This document shows positions 27,836-37,434 of a stretch of DNA of 64,000 nt, one piece after another. Every line of letters starts with the position of its first letter. Position 1 is the stretch's first letter. Under the pieces are notes generated by a model. It did not search any database and had not been told where the DNA came from. It saw only the letters and a program-made list of their open reading frames with translations. A program made the position numbers and the translations under genes. This DNA comes from CAYVVD01 sp964454975 (GTDB lineage: Bacteria > Bacteroidota > Ignavibacteria > Kapaibacteriales > UBA2268): positions 62,001 through 126,000 of the forward strand of contig CAYVVD010000008.1 of NCBI GenBank assembly GCA_964454975.1, read 5' to 3'.

Positions 27836-28999
27836 ATGCTCTATACTTCGCATATAGAACTAAGCAAGAGCGCTTTGAATAACAACATTCGTTTCATGCG
27901 AGACCAGGTCTGCAGGGGCGCTAAGTATTCAATGGTAATAAAGGCAAATGCATATGGGCATGGGATTGAAGATCTGCTTCCGATGATAGAAGAAACCGGT
28001 GTTACTCATTTCTCAGTGTTCAGCATTGTCGAAGCAATGCGAGCCTACGAAGTAAAGCGCGACAGGTGCGAGCTAATGATTATGGGTTGGCTCGATTACG
28101 AAGGAATTGAATGGTGCATTGTTAATGATGTCTCGTTTTATGTTTTTACAATTGACAGGCTGCTGCAAGCTAATAAAGCTTCAAAATACTTAAAAAAGCC
28201 CGCTAAGATTCATTTAGAGCTGGAAACAGGAATGCATAGGACCGGTTTCAACGAAGAAGAACTCGACCAGGTTCTGCAAATTATCCATCTGAATCCTGAA
28301 TGTTTTGAAGTTGAAGGATTATGCACTCACTTTGCGGGAGCTGAAACAATAACAAATTATGAAAGAGTAAAATCTCAGATTAAAGTTTTTGACAGATTGA
28401 GCAGCGAACTTTATAACAAAGGAATCAAGCCCAAATACAGGCATACTGCATGCTCTGCTGCTGTACTAAATTATCCTGAAGCTGTAATGGATATGGTCAG
28501 GGTCGGGATTGCAAATTATGGTTTCTGGCCAAGCGACGAACTTCGTATGTACAAGCTGCTCAATAAGGAGAAAAACGGCGAAGAACCTCTTGACCCGCTA
28601 AAACAAGTGCTAACATGGAAAAGCAAGGTAATGAGCATTAAGAGAGTTCCTTCAGGTGAGTATATCAGCTATGGCAAAACTTATCTGACAAACCGTGATA
28701 GTGTCATTGCTATAATTCCCGTCGGTTATGGCTATGGCTTTACACGCAACCTGAGCAACATGGGGCATATACTTTTGCACGGCAAGCGCGTCCCGGTAAT
28801 CGGCCTTGTAAATATGAACATGATTGTAACGGATATTACTGACGTCGAAAACGTAAAAGAAGGTGATGAGGTTGTGCTCATCGGTTCCCAGGAAGGCAGG
28901 TCAATTTCTGTCAGTTCTTTTGCCGATATGACAAACAGCCTCAATTATGAACTTCTTACAAGGCTTCCGGCTCACATCCCACGTAAAATTGTAGATTGA
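27836..28999 (+). CDS. alr: Alanine racemase
   Basis: The 387-residue PLP enzyme starts with HIELSKSALNNNIR and has the Schiff-base Lys in VIKANAYGHG. It also has LELETGMHRTGF, CTHFAGAE, VRVGIANYGFWP and IPVGYGYGF, which contains the region with the C-terminal catalytic Tyr (YISYGKTY). It makes D-alanine for peptidoglycan. I use the ATG at 27836; the frame is open to a TTG at 27788 that would overlap the upstream gene. One gap of 40 nt separates it from the amidohydrolase gene, so co-transcription is possible. Confidence 0.9.
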   Translation: MLYTSHIELSKSALNNNIRFMRDQVCRGAKYSMVIKANAYGHGIEDLLPMIEETGVTHFSVFSIVEAMRAYEVKRDRCELMIMGWLDYEGIEWCIVNDVSFYVFTIDRLLQANKASKYLKKPAKIHLELETGMHRTGFNEEELDQVLQIIHLNPECFEVEGLCTHFAGAETITNYERVKSQIKVFDRLSSELYNKGIKPKYRHTACSAAVLNYPEAVMDMVRVGIANYGFWPSDELRMYKLLNKEKNGEEPLDPLKQVLTWKSKVMSIKRVPSGEYISYGKTYLTNRDSVIAIIPVGYGYGFTRNLSNMGHILLHGKRVPVIGLVNMNMIVTDITDVENVKEGDEVVLIGSQEGRSISVSSFADMTNSLNYELLTRLPAHIPRKIVD

Positions 29000-29028
29000 A
29001 ATAGAAAGTAGAATTTGTATATTCCGCC

Positions 29029-30648
29029 ATGAAAAGCAGCAAGTGGAATATTATAATTATACTATCGCTGACTGTTTTTATTGCCTTCTTTATCAACCCT
29101 GTCTTAGAACTTCCACTATATGACGACTGGTCCTTTTCAAAGCCCGTAAAAAATCTCACCGAGGGAGAGCCGCTCCAATTCACTGACTGGACTTCAATGA
29201 ACCTGATTACCAATGTATTATGGGGCTATCTGTTCACATTGCCCGATGGTTTTTCTTTTACGGCGCTGAGGATTTCTACAATTGCGATAGGGATAATTGG
29301 ATTAGTTTTTTTCTATTTACTGGCGGCCAAAGTTTTAAAAGATAAGCAAAAGGCTTTCCTTGCAACTTTATTTATATTGTTCAACCCGTATTTTCTCAGG
29401 TATCAATACAGTTTTAACACAGATGTTGTTTTTTTATCACTTGCTATTATATCTCTTTATTTCTTTAGCTTAAGTATTGAAAGAGACAAATTGATTTATT
29501 ATCTCTCAGGGATTTTCTTTGCAATTGCTGCGACTCTAAGCCGGCAGCCGGGCCTTTTGATACCGCTTGTATTTGGAATTGCTTACCTGGTTGACAGAAA
29601 AATTACCCGAAGCACATTAATCAAAGCAATCCTGCCAATTCTGTTAGTACTGTTGTCTTTGTTCCTGTACGCACGCTGGCTGGATAATATGTCTATCGCT
29701 CCAAAGCTTATGGATGCGGGCTTCGAGCGAATAATTACTCTGTATTCGAGGGGAATAATTGATGCTCTCCTAACACTCGCAATGAATATTTTCAACACTA
29801 CGTCATTTCTTGGTTTGTTCACTTTCCCTTTGCTGATATTAAATTTTAGCAAAATTTATCGCTGGCTGGAATCTCAGAAACCCTTGCATACTGTAATAAT
29901 AATACTTGAAGTTTTTATAATATTTCCATTTGCGATTGATTTGATAATAGAGCGAAGCATCCCCTTTGTTTTCGAGTTTTTGCTGTTCCCACTGTTTGAG
30001 CCGGGAGTTTATCACGATTCATTTAATTATGAGATTCAAAACGGATGGTATTCTGTCCCTCTTGCAGTATTGCTCTATTTCTCCTCTGTGTTAACAATAT
30101 TAACTCTTATTGTTTACCTGAAAGAATTCAGTTCAATCAGGCAAAATAAATCGTTCATAATGATACTTCTTTTTGGATTAATTTACTCGGCGCTGATTAT
30201 TAACACATACGTATTTAATAAATACCTGATAGTTTCAATCCCTGCATTTGTACTAATGCTGCTTTATAATAAAAATACAAAGCAGGTGATTCTAATTACA
30301 GCTTTGTCAATCTTTGGGCTGGTTAGCGTATTATCTGCAGATACAAACCTAACAAGATACAAGGCGAGAGAAAATGTATTGAATATTTTGCTCAACGATA
30401 AAAAAGTGAAACCAAAAGAAATTGACGGCTGGGTTGAGTTTAATGCCTGGCATTTCTATGATTACGACTATGAGCCCAAAGAGAATAAAAGCTGGTACTG
30501 GGTGCAGGACGATAAATATAAAATACGCTTCAGGGAGGAAGAGGGCTACCGTTCTGTTTACTATATTGAATATGGTATATGGCTTCCACCATTCCGGGAA
30601 AGGTGCCATGCACTAAAAAGAATTGAGGATAAAGCCGATTCTGATTAA
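29029..30648 (+). CDS. GT39-like membrane glycosyltransferase (PMT/ArnT superfamily)
   Basis: The 539-residue protein has about 11-12 membrane helices and the PMT-type Asp pair just after the first helix (PLYDDWSFSKPV). A soluble C-terminal part contains a Trp/Tyr-rich stretch (WHFYDYDYEPKEN). Enzymes of this clan transfer sugars from polyprenyl phosphate on the outer side of the inner membrane. The sugar and acceptor are not predictable. It sits 29 nt after alr and 28 nt before the MlaE-type permease. Confidence 0.72.
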   Translation: MKSSKWNIIIILSLTVFIAFFINPVLELPLYDDWSFSKPVKNLTEGEPLQFTDWTSMNLITNVLWGYLFTLPDGFSFTALRISTIAIGIIGLVFFYLLAAKVLKDKQKAFLATLFILFNPYFLRYQYSFNTDVVFLSLAIISLYFFSLSIERDKLIYYLSGIFFAIAATLSRQPGLLIPLVFGIAYLVDRKITRSTLIKAILPILLVLLSLFLYARWLDNMSIAPKLMDAGFERIITLYSRGIIDALLTLAMNIFNTTSFLGLFTFPLLILNFSKIYRWLESQKPLHTVIIILEVFIIFPFAIDLIIERSIPFVFEFLLFPLFEPGVYHDSFNYEIQNGWYSVPLAVLLYFSSVLTILTLIVYLKEFSSIRQNKSFIMILLFGLIYSALIINTYVFNKYLIVSIPAFVLMLLYNKNTKQVILITALSIFGLVSVLSADTNLTRYKARENVLNILLNDKKVKPKEIDGWVEFNAWHFYDYDYEPKENKSWYWVQDDKYKIRFREEEGYRSVYYIEYGIWLPPFRERCHALKRIEDKADSD

Positions 30649-30676
30649 ATTGCTTCTTTTGAAGCCGTTGGAATAA

Positions 30677-31456
30677 ATGAATCTGTTTTTTGCCGCTATA
30701 GGCCGTAAAATACTCAACTTTTTTGCTGAATTTGGCCAGATTACAATTCTTGCCTACCGGACCGGTAAATATTTCAGTAGAATATTCCGCGACCGCAAAC
30801 TCGTACTTGAACAAATGGCAATAGTCGGTTCTGATTCGTTGCCCCTGGTTGTATTAATTGGCACTTTCACCGGGGCTATTGCAGCGCTCCAGGCGACAAA
30901 CCTCTTCGATAAATTCAACCTGATTAACATTGCTAAGCCCTTCATCGGCTCATCTATTGCCACGGTTGTTTTCACTGAACTTACGCCTGTGCTAACTGCG
31001 CTGATTATCGCAGGACGTGTTGGTGGTGCAATGGCAGCACAGATTGGTACGATGAAAGTGACCGAACAGATTGACGCTCTTGAAATGATGGCGATTGACA
31101 AACACAGGTTCCTTGGTATGCCTCGTGCTATTGCTGCGCTGACAATGATGCCCCTGCTTGCAGTATTTTCCAATGTTGTAGCCTTAATAGGCGGCTACGT
31201 TCTGACCTCGATAAAGTTTAATTTTCCCAGCTACCTTTTCTTTGATTCTGTTCAGAACTTCTTCGAACCCTGGGAAATCACCCTCGGCCTTATAAAATCA
31301 TTCGTATTCGGAGGTGTAACGGCGCTTATTGGCGTTCATGTAGGTTTTTCAACAACGGGTGGCGCCGAGGGCGTTGGCAATAGTACAGTCCGCTCATTTA
31401 CGCTCTCAGCTTCCGCAATTCTTATACTTGACGCATTATTCGGTTATATTTTCTAA
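30677..31456 (+). CDS. MlaE-family ABC permease (lipid transport)
   Basis: The 259-residue membrane protein is a typical MlaE: VVLIGTFTGAIAALQA, ELTPVLTALIIAGRVGGA, AAQIGTMKVTEQIDALE, and GGVTALIGVHVGFSTTGGAEGVG near the end. MlaE is the membrane part of a phospholipid transporter that keeps outer-membrane asymmetry or passes lipids across the envelope. The ATPase (MlaF) and MCE protein (MlaD) usually follow directly but are not in this window, because the next gene is polA. Confidence 0.9.
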   Translation: MNLFFAAIGRKILNFFAEFGQITILAYRTGKYFSRIFRDRKLVLEQMAIVGSDSLPLVVLIGTFTGAIAALQATNLFDKFNLINIAKPFIGSSIATVVFTELTPVLTALIIAGRVGGAMAAQIGTMKVTEQIDALEMMAIDKHRFLGMPRAIAALTMMPLLAVFSNVVALIGGYVLTSIKFNFPSYLFFDSVQNFFEPWEITLGLIKSFVFGGVTALIGVHVGFSTTGGAEGVGNSTVRSFTLSASAILILDALFGYIF

Positions 31457-31523
31457 AATCATTACATATTTAGAATCTCTAAAAATCCTTATCTTTCTTT
31501 TTTGTCCACCAATCAAATGCAAA

Positions 31524-34328
31524 ATGAGCCTTTATTTAATAGACGGTATGTCCTTTGTGTTCCGGGCATTCCATGCAATGCAGCAATCGGGTTTAAAATC
31601 ACCTGACGGCACCCCTACGGGTGCGGTATTCGGATTTATCAATTCGATTACATCAATCCTTGATAATTATAAACCTGAGCAGATTTCTGTCGTATTCGAC
31701 ACATCTGCACCTACTTTCAGGCATAAGAAATATGTTGAATACAAGGCAAACCGGGAAGCATTCCCTGAAGACCTTATACCTCAGTTGGAACTAATTAAAA
31801 AGTTTCTGGATTTAGCCGGTATCCACCGCATTGAAAAGGATGGATTCGAGGCTGATGATATTATTGGTACTCTTGCCAAGAAGGCTTCCTCGGAGAATAT
31901 AGACGTTAAATGCCTCACTTCCGACAAAGATTTTTACCAGCTTGTTGATGACCATATCAGCCTGCTTAAGCCACAGTTCAAAGGGAATGGATTTGACACC
32001 GTTGGTTTTACGGAAGTAAATAATAAATTTGGTGTCAGCCCGGATAAAGTAATTGATGTACTTGCGATTATCGGCGATAGCGTGGACAATGTTCCGGGTG
32101 TAAAAGGCGTTGGTGAGAAATCTGCCATCCCGCTTGTGCAGGAGTATGGCTCCCTCGAAAGCATTTACGAAAACCTTGATAAAATCATAAAAAAAGCTGT
32201 TAAGAACAAGCTCGAAGAGCATAAAGAAAAAGCATTTATATCAAGGGATCTTGTGACGATTGATATAAATGTCCCAATAGAACCTGGTGATGTAGAATTT
32301 TCACTCAAAAAGCCGGATTTTCCCCAGCTCGACATGCTTTTCCAATCTCTCGGCTTCAGGCAGATTCGTGAAAAGTGGCGCGATCGCTCAGGTATGACTA
32401 TTGTGGAAATGAAGGAGTCCAAACAGGAATTTGATAATTCCGGTACACAAAGCATCAAGAGCGTCGAACATGAGTATGTCCTTGTTGATAGTGAAGAGAA
32501 GCTCGACGATATGCTTAGTGATTTGGAGAAACACCAGCTTATCTGTTTTGACCTCGAAACAAGTTCGCTCGACCGCGATACATGCACAGTAGTTGGAATA
32601 GCATTATCAGGAGAAGAAAACAAAGCATTTTACATCGGATTTGACGAGCGGGACAATATTGAACTCAAACAAAAGGGCGAGGGGCTTTTCGCCGGGAATG
32701 AAATACAAGAAGAGTATGAAAACTGTCTTCCCGTAATGAAAACTCTTGATAAGCTAAAGCCAATACTTGAGAGTCCGGGCATCGGGAAGTGTGGCCAGAA
32801 TTCCAAGTTTGATACCTACATCCTTTCGCGTTACGGTGTTGAAGTAACTCCGGTGGTTTTTGATTCCATGCTTGCTTCATACCTTCTCGACCCGGACGAG
32901 AAACATGGAATGGATGCTCTTGCGCTAAAATGGCTGCAATACGAAACGGTTTCTATCAAATCTTTAATCGGCGAGAAGAAAAAAGAGCAGAAATCCATGA
33001 GGAGCCTGCATCCGGCCGAAATTTGCGATTACGCATGCGAGGACGCCGATATTACACTTAAGCTATGTAACTTGCTCAAGAAAGAACTGGAAGAAGCAAA
33101 GCTAACCCAGCTTGGCGAAAAAGTTGAATTCCCTATGGTGGAAGTGCTGACAAGGATGGAGCGAAACGGTATAGCGCTCGATACTGAAACACTTTCCGAA
33201 CTGTCAGTCGAAATTGCCGACAGGGCAAAAGAGCTAACTTCGGAAATATATGAAGAGGCTGGTTCAGAGTTCAACATTGATTCACCTAAGCAACTTGGAC
33301 ACATCCTTTTCGAGAAGATGATGATTCCACCTGTAAAAAAGACTAAGTCAGGTTTCAGCACTGATGTGCAGGTGCTTAATCAGCTCGCGGACATTTACCC
33401 GATTGCAGACAAAGTGCTTGAGTACCGCCAACTTGTAAAGCTGAAATCAACATATATCGATGCTCTGCCTAAGCTCGTTAACCCGCTAACAGGGCGCATC
33501 CATACAACTTACAACCAGACAGTGGCAAGCACCGGCAGGCTCTCATCAACCGATCCCAACCTGCAGAACATTCCTATCCGCTCGGAACTCGGTAAAGAAG
33601 TGAGGAGGGCATTTGTCACGGGAACTGAGGGCAACTTAATTTTCTCTGCCGACTATTCACAGGTTGAGCTCAGGATAATGGCATACATCTGCAACGACAA
33701 ACAAATGGTTGACGGCTTTAAGCAGGGATTAGATATTCACGCGGCTACATCAGCAGTTCTATACGGAGTGTCGCTCGATGAAGTAACCCAGGATATGCGA
33801 AGGATTGCTAAAACAGTCAACTTCGGCATTATGTATGGCCTCGGAGCATTCGGGCTTTCGCAACGCCTGAACATCCCAAGAAAAGAAGCTGCTGAAATCA
33901 TTGATAACTACATAGAAAAATACCCGGGAATCCGCAAATACATTGATTTGACAATCGAGTCAACTCGCAAAAAGGGCTATGCCGAGACTTTAATGGGCCG
34001 CCGCAGGCACTTCCCCCAGATACGCAGTGAAAACCGCAACTTGCGTACTGCTGCCGAGCGCGGAGCTATCAATATGCCCATCCAGGGTACTGCCGCCGAC
34101 ATGATGAAAGTGGCAATGATTCGCATTGACGAGGAGCTGAGGCGTCGCAATTTAAAGTCCCTTATGATGCTACAGGTGCATGACGAACTTGTTTTCGAAG
34201 CAATCCCTGAAGAACTCGACGAACTGCAGGAAGTCGTTATCAACGGTATGCAGCGGGCGCTGCCGCTCGGTGAAGTTCCGGTAGTGGTTGACACCGGAAC
34301 AGGAAGGAATTGGTTTGAAGCACATTAG
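31524..34328 (+). CDS. polA: DNA polymerase I
   Basis: I place the start at ATG 31524 (MSLYLIDGMSFVFRAFHA), which matches the beginning of the 5'-nuclease domain. An in-frame upstream extension overlaps the mlaE-type gene and is not family-like. The 934-residue protein has the 5'-3' exonuclease (about 1-290), a 3'-5' exonuclease with all its acidic residues (FDLETSS, NSKFDTY, YACEDAD), so proofreading should be active, and the family A polymerase domain. The latter shows TGRLSSTDPNLQNIP, FSADYSQVELR, KTVNFGIMYGLG and LQVHDELVFE. It fills gaps and removes primers. Confidence 0.96.
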   Translation: MSLYLIDGMSFVFRAFHAMQQSGLKSPDGTPTGAVFGFINSITSILDNYKPEQISVVFDTSAPTFRHKKYVEYKANREAFPEDLIPQLELIKKFLDLAGIHRIEKDGFEADDIIGTLAKKASSENIDVKCLTSDKDFYQLVDDHISLLKPQFKGNGFDTVGFTEVNNKFGVSPDKVIDVLAIIGDSVDNVPGVKGVGEKSAIPLVQEYGSLESIYENLDKIIKKAVKNKLEEHKEKAFISRDLVTIDINVPIEPGDVEFSLKKPDFPQLDMLFQSLGFRQIREKWRDRSGMTIVEMKESKQEFDNSGTQSIKSVEHEYVLVDSEEKLDDMLSDLEKHQLICFDLETSSLDRDTCTVVGIALSGEENKAFYIGFDERDNIELKQKGEGLFAGNEIQEEYENCLPVMKTLDKLKPILESPGIGKCGQNSKFDTYILSRYGVEVTPVVFDSMLASYLLDPDEKHGMDALALKWLQYETVSIKSLIGEKKKEQKSMRSLHPAEICDYACEDADITLKLCNLLKKELEEAKLTQLGEKVEFPMVEVLTRMERNGIALDTETLSELSVEIADRAKELTSEIYEEAGSEFNIDSPKQLGHILFEKMMIPPVKKTKSGFSTDVQVLNQLADIYPIADKVLEYRQLVKLKSTYIDALPKLVNPLTGRIHTTYNQTVASTGRLSSTDPNLQNIPIRSELGKEVRRAFVTGTEGNLIFSADYSQVELRIMAYICNDKQMVDGFKQGLDIHAATSAVLYGVSLDEVTQDMRRIAKTVNFGIMYGLGAFGLSQRLNIPRKEAAEIIDNYIEKYPGIRKYIDLTIESTRKKGYAETLMGRRRHFPQIRSENRNLRTAAERGAINMPIQGTAADMMKVAMIRIDEELRRRNLKSLMMLQVHDELVFEAIPEELDELQEVVINGMQRALPLGEVPVVVDTGTGRNWFEAH

Positions 34329-34458
34329 ATTCAATTAAGATTTTTAAATTTCCCGCCTTTTCAACGAGGGGTGGCTCTGTAATTAGAGTAAAGGCAATTC
34401 ATTTGAAGAACTGCCCCTGCAATTTAATCGTACTATGCACTGCAAACTAAGTGCTGTA

Positions 34459-35817
34459 TTATACTGTTTCGAGGTACCTGTCCAGCTCCCATTCCGTAAC
34501 CTGAACACGGTAATCATCCCATTCAGAACGCTTTGCGTGAAGGTACTTTCGTAGCATTTCGTCGCCCAGCACGGATGAAATCACCGGGTTGTCGCGCAGG
34601 TGTCTCATAGATTCCCATAGGTTGCCCGGCAGGTAGTCTATGTTACGCGCTTCGAGAGTAGCTTCAGAGAATTCGAATACATCCTCCTCAACTGGCTTTG
34701 GGGGCTGCATCTTGTTTTTGATGCCGTCCAGGCCTGCTTTAAGCAGGACTGCAAATGCGAGATAGGGATTTGTGCTCGGGTCGGGGCAGCGGATTTCCAT
34801 CCTGATGGATTTTTCCTTGCCGACTGTATAGCGTGGAACGCGAATCAAAGCCGAGCGATTGCGCTGTGCCCAGCAGATGTAAGTAGAGGCTTCGTAGCCG
34901 GGAACAAGGCGTTTGTAGGAATTTATTAGTGGGTTCAGTATCCCGCACATAGCTTTTATGTGGTGCATCTGCCCTGCAAGGAACTGGTAAGCAGTTTCCG
35001 AGAACTTGTATTCGTCGTCAGGATTGTAGAATGCGTTCTCACCATTCTTTGTAAACAGGCTTTGGTGTACGTGCATGCCATTGCCATTTACGCCTGTAAT
35101 CGGCTTTGGCATAAATGTAGCGTGGAGGCCATGCCTCTGAGCTACAGCCTTCAGCGCTGCTTTCAGTGTCATCACCCGGTCGGCAGTCTGTAGAGCATTG
35201 CCGTAGCGGAATGATATTTCGTGCTGGCCGGGAGCCACTTCGTGGTGGCTGGATTCCACTTCGAGACCCATTTGCTCGAGTGCAAGCATCATCTCGCGGC
35301 GAACTTCGTATCCCTCGTCAAGCACAAGGTCGAAATACTGGCCCCGGTCATGCGGCTGTATCTTATGGTTTGATGAATCTATCAGGTCGCCGTTTGTTTT
35401 CTTGAACAGGAAAAATTCACACTCCGGGCCTGTGTTGTAAACATAGCCCATGTCCCAGGCTTCCTCCAGGACATTCTTTAAGATAACCCTCGGATCGCTC
35501 TGGTATGGCTCGCCTTCCGGTGTGTTTACATCGCAGATAAAGCGGGCAACTTTGCTGCCGTCAGTTGATACCCAGGGTATGATTGCATAAGTGTCAATAT
35601 CCGGTATCAGAAGCATATCGCTCTCGAAGATACGGGTGAAGCCTTCGATTGACGAGCCGTCGAACCAGAGACCTATTTCGAGTGCATCGCTAAATTTATG
35701 TTCGGGTATTGTAACGCTTTTTACCTTACCTATCATATCAGAAAACTGGAGGTTAATAAACTCAACATTATCCTCTTTCATTTTATCGAGGATTGTATCT
35801 TTTGATAGAATACTCAT
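34459..35817 (-). CDS. glnA: Glutamine synthetase type I (alpha-like)
   Basis: The 452-residue enzyme has the N-terminal WFDGSSIEGF, GPECEFFLF, the His and Glu ligands in HHEVAPGQHEISF, GNGMHVHQSLF and RRSALIRVPRY-like NRSALIRVPRY. It joins ammonia to glutamate. At the place where beta-type enzymes carry the adenylylated Tyr, this one has YLPGNLWESM, like Gram-positive alpha-type enzymes. Control by feedback or a regulator rather than by adenylylation is therefore likely (inference). It follows tyrS by 25 nt on the same strand. Confidence 0.94.
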   Translation of the reverse strand: MSILSKDTILDKMKEDNVEFINLQFSDMIGKVKSVTIPEHKFSDALEIGLWFDGSSIEGFTRIFESDMLLIPDIDTYAIIPWVSTDGSKVARFICDVNTPEGEPYQSDPRVILKNVLEEAWDMGYVYNTGPECEFFLFKKTNGDLIDSSNHKIQPHDRGQYFDLVLDEGYEVRREMMLALEQMGLEVESSHHEVAPGQHEISFRYGNALQTADRVMTLKAALKAVAQRHGLHATFMPKPITGVNGNGMHVHQSLFTKNGENAFYNPDDEYKFSETAYQFLAGQMHHIKAMCGILNPLINSYKRLVPGYEASTYICWAQRNRSALIRVPRYTVGKEKSIRMEIRCPDPSTNPYLAFAVLLKAGLDGIKNKMQPPKPVEEDVFEFSEATLEARNIDYLPGNLWESMRHLRDNPVISSVLGDEMLRKYLHAKRSEWDDYRVQVTEWELDRYLETV

Positions 35818-35842
35818 AGTTAATCTCTTGATAAGAATGTGA

Positions 35843-37060
35843 TTACTTTTTAACTACGTAAAGGAACTTACGTTTTCCGACTTTGAACAACTTTTTAGTG
35901 CTTAAATCCACTTTAAAAAAGAAATCTTCGATTTTATCTCCGTCAATTGAAACACAGCCTTGGTCTATTAATCTGCGTACTTCTTTCTTGGATTGTACCA
36001 GCTCTGTCTGCACGAGTATATCTGCAACCGGGGCTTCAATTCCGTCCAAATCAAATTCTATAGTATCAATCTCGTCCGGGACATCTTTTTTAACGAAGAT
36101 TCGCTCAAATTCCTCGAATGCTGCTTTCCCGGAATTCTCAACATGATATCTGTCAACAATTGCCATAGCGGTTTTTACCTTAGCATCCCTCGGATGCAAT
36201 GAGCCGCTTTCGAGCTCTTTCTCCATCCTTGCGATTTCGTCTTCCGGTGCGAATGAAGCATACCTGTAATAGCGGGTAATAAGGTTGTCAGGGATTGACA
36301 TTACCTTGCCGAACATTTCGCGCGGGCTGTCTGTAAGCGCTATATAGTTATTAAGCGATTTGCTCATTTTCTCAACGCCGTCAGTGCCTTCGAGGATAGG
36401 CATAGTAAGGATGCACTGTGCTTCCTTTCCGTAAGCCTGCTGTATATGCCTTCCTACAATCAGGTTGAACTTCTGGTCGGTGCCGCCAAGCTCGACATCC
36501 GAGTCAATAGCGGCAGAATCCATGGCTTGGGCGAGCGGGTAAAGAAGTTCATGCACACTGATTGGAACGCCCTCTTTGAATCGCTTGCTGAAATCATCCC
36601 TCTCGATTAGCTGGGCAACGGTGTACTTGGCTGAAAGGCCAATAACGTCGCGGAAGTTCATAGCATTAAGCCATTCGGAATTGTACTTTACTTCGAGACT
36701 GTCTTCCCTGAGAATCATAGTTGCCTGTTCAAGGTAGGATTGTCCGTTGATACGGGTTTCCTCTATTGTAAGCTGAGGCCTGGTCTTGGATTTACCCGAT
36801 GGGTCGCCAATCATGGCGGTAAAGTCACCGATAATCAATATCGCCTTGTGGCCTAAATCCTGAAACTGGCGCAGCTTATGGAGGACAACAGCATGCCCGA
36901 TATGTAAGTCCGGTTTGCTGGGGTCGCAGCCAAGCTTTATGTTTAAAGGCTTTCCTGTTTTTGACGCCTTCTCTATTTTATCAGTCAGTTCATCTTCGGG
37001 AAGCACCTCTACTGCTCCCGATCGGATGACATCCATTTGCTCGTTGACTGTTGGAAACAT
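35843..37060 (-). CDS. tyrS: Tyrosyl-tRNA synthetase
   Basis: The 405-residue class I enzyme has HIGHAVVLHKLRQ, GDFTAMIGDPSGKS, ELGGTDQKFNL and VEKMSKSLNNY (the KMSKS loop). A C-terminal S4 RNA-binding domain is present (VRRLIDQGCVSIDGD). The longer insert and the KFNL/GRHIQ region place it in the TyrZ-like group of bacterial enzymes. No T-box leader is visible upstream. The 374-bp gap behind it separates it from the C39-like lipoprotein gene. Confidence 0.95.
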   Translation of the reverse strand: MFPTVNEQMDVIRSGAVEVLPEDELTDKIEKASKTGKPLNIKLGCDPSKPDLHIGHAVVLHKLRQFQDLGHKAILIIGDFTAMIGDPSGKSKTRPQLTIEETRINGQSYLEQATMILREDSLEVKYNSEWLNAMNFRDVIGLSAKYTVAQLIERDDFSKRFKEGVPISVHELLYPLAQAMDSAAIDSDVELGGTDQKFNLIVGRHIQQAYGKEAQCILTMPILEGTDGVEKMSKSLNNYIALTDSPREMFGKVMSIPDNLITRYYRYASFAPEDEIARMEKELESGSLHPRDAKVKTAMAIVDRYHVENSGKAAFEEFERIFVKKDVPDEIDTIEFDLDGIEAPVADILVQTELVQSKKEVRRLIDQGCVSIDGDKIEDFFFKVDLSTKKLFKVGKRKFLYVVKK

Positions 37061-37434
37061 CTGCGAATTCTTGGTTAAATTTCCGCAAGATAATTAACTC
37101 GTTTTAATAATAGAGTGAAAGTTTTCCACAAAGAATAGGAGGAGGGAAGGCTAAATTATAAAACTAATAAATATTAAGAATCAGATAACTTTGTCTATTA
37201 TTTTTCAACCCATAATAGTCAAATTCAAAATGAAGGAATGAGTAAAAAGGGGTATTTGATACCACGAATTTATATATTTTAATCTATCCTATAAAGAAAT
37301 TCAATGATGATAAACAAATTAATTAGTAAGCCTGAATTCACTTGACTCCCTAAGAATTCAGAAGTTATATAGAAAGTTTAATCGATATTATTTAAAACCA
37401 AAGGGCTTCTCTTATTGAGAAGCCCGGGCTTCAA
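37061..37434. other. 374-bp intergenic region between tyrS and the C39-like lipoprotein gene
   Basis: The stretch is AT-rich with stop codons in all frames. It holds a TTTTCCACA 9-mer (about 37115), a perfect 8-bp inverted repeat CTGAATTC/GAATTCAG (37332-37339 with 37354-37361) and the terminator described separately. The tyrS promoter must be on its left side. I see no RNA gene. Confidence 0.5.
37400..37428 (-). terminator. Terminator of the C39-like lipoprotein gene
   Basis: A perfect 9-bp stem GGGCTTCTC/GAGAAGCCC (37403-37411 with 37417-37425) with loop TTATT lies 9 nt past the stop codon of the minus-strand gene. On the minus strand it is followed by TTTGGTTTT. Confidence 0.75.

Noticed and set aside
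31359..31523. In-frame extension of polA upstream of ATG 31524
   Set aside because: It overlaps the last 98 bases of the MlaE-type gene, has no polymerase likeness, and the 5'-nuclease domain begins exactly at the ATG 31524.
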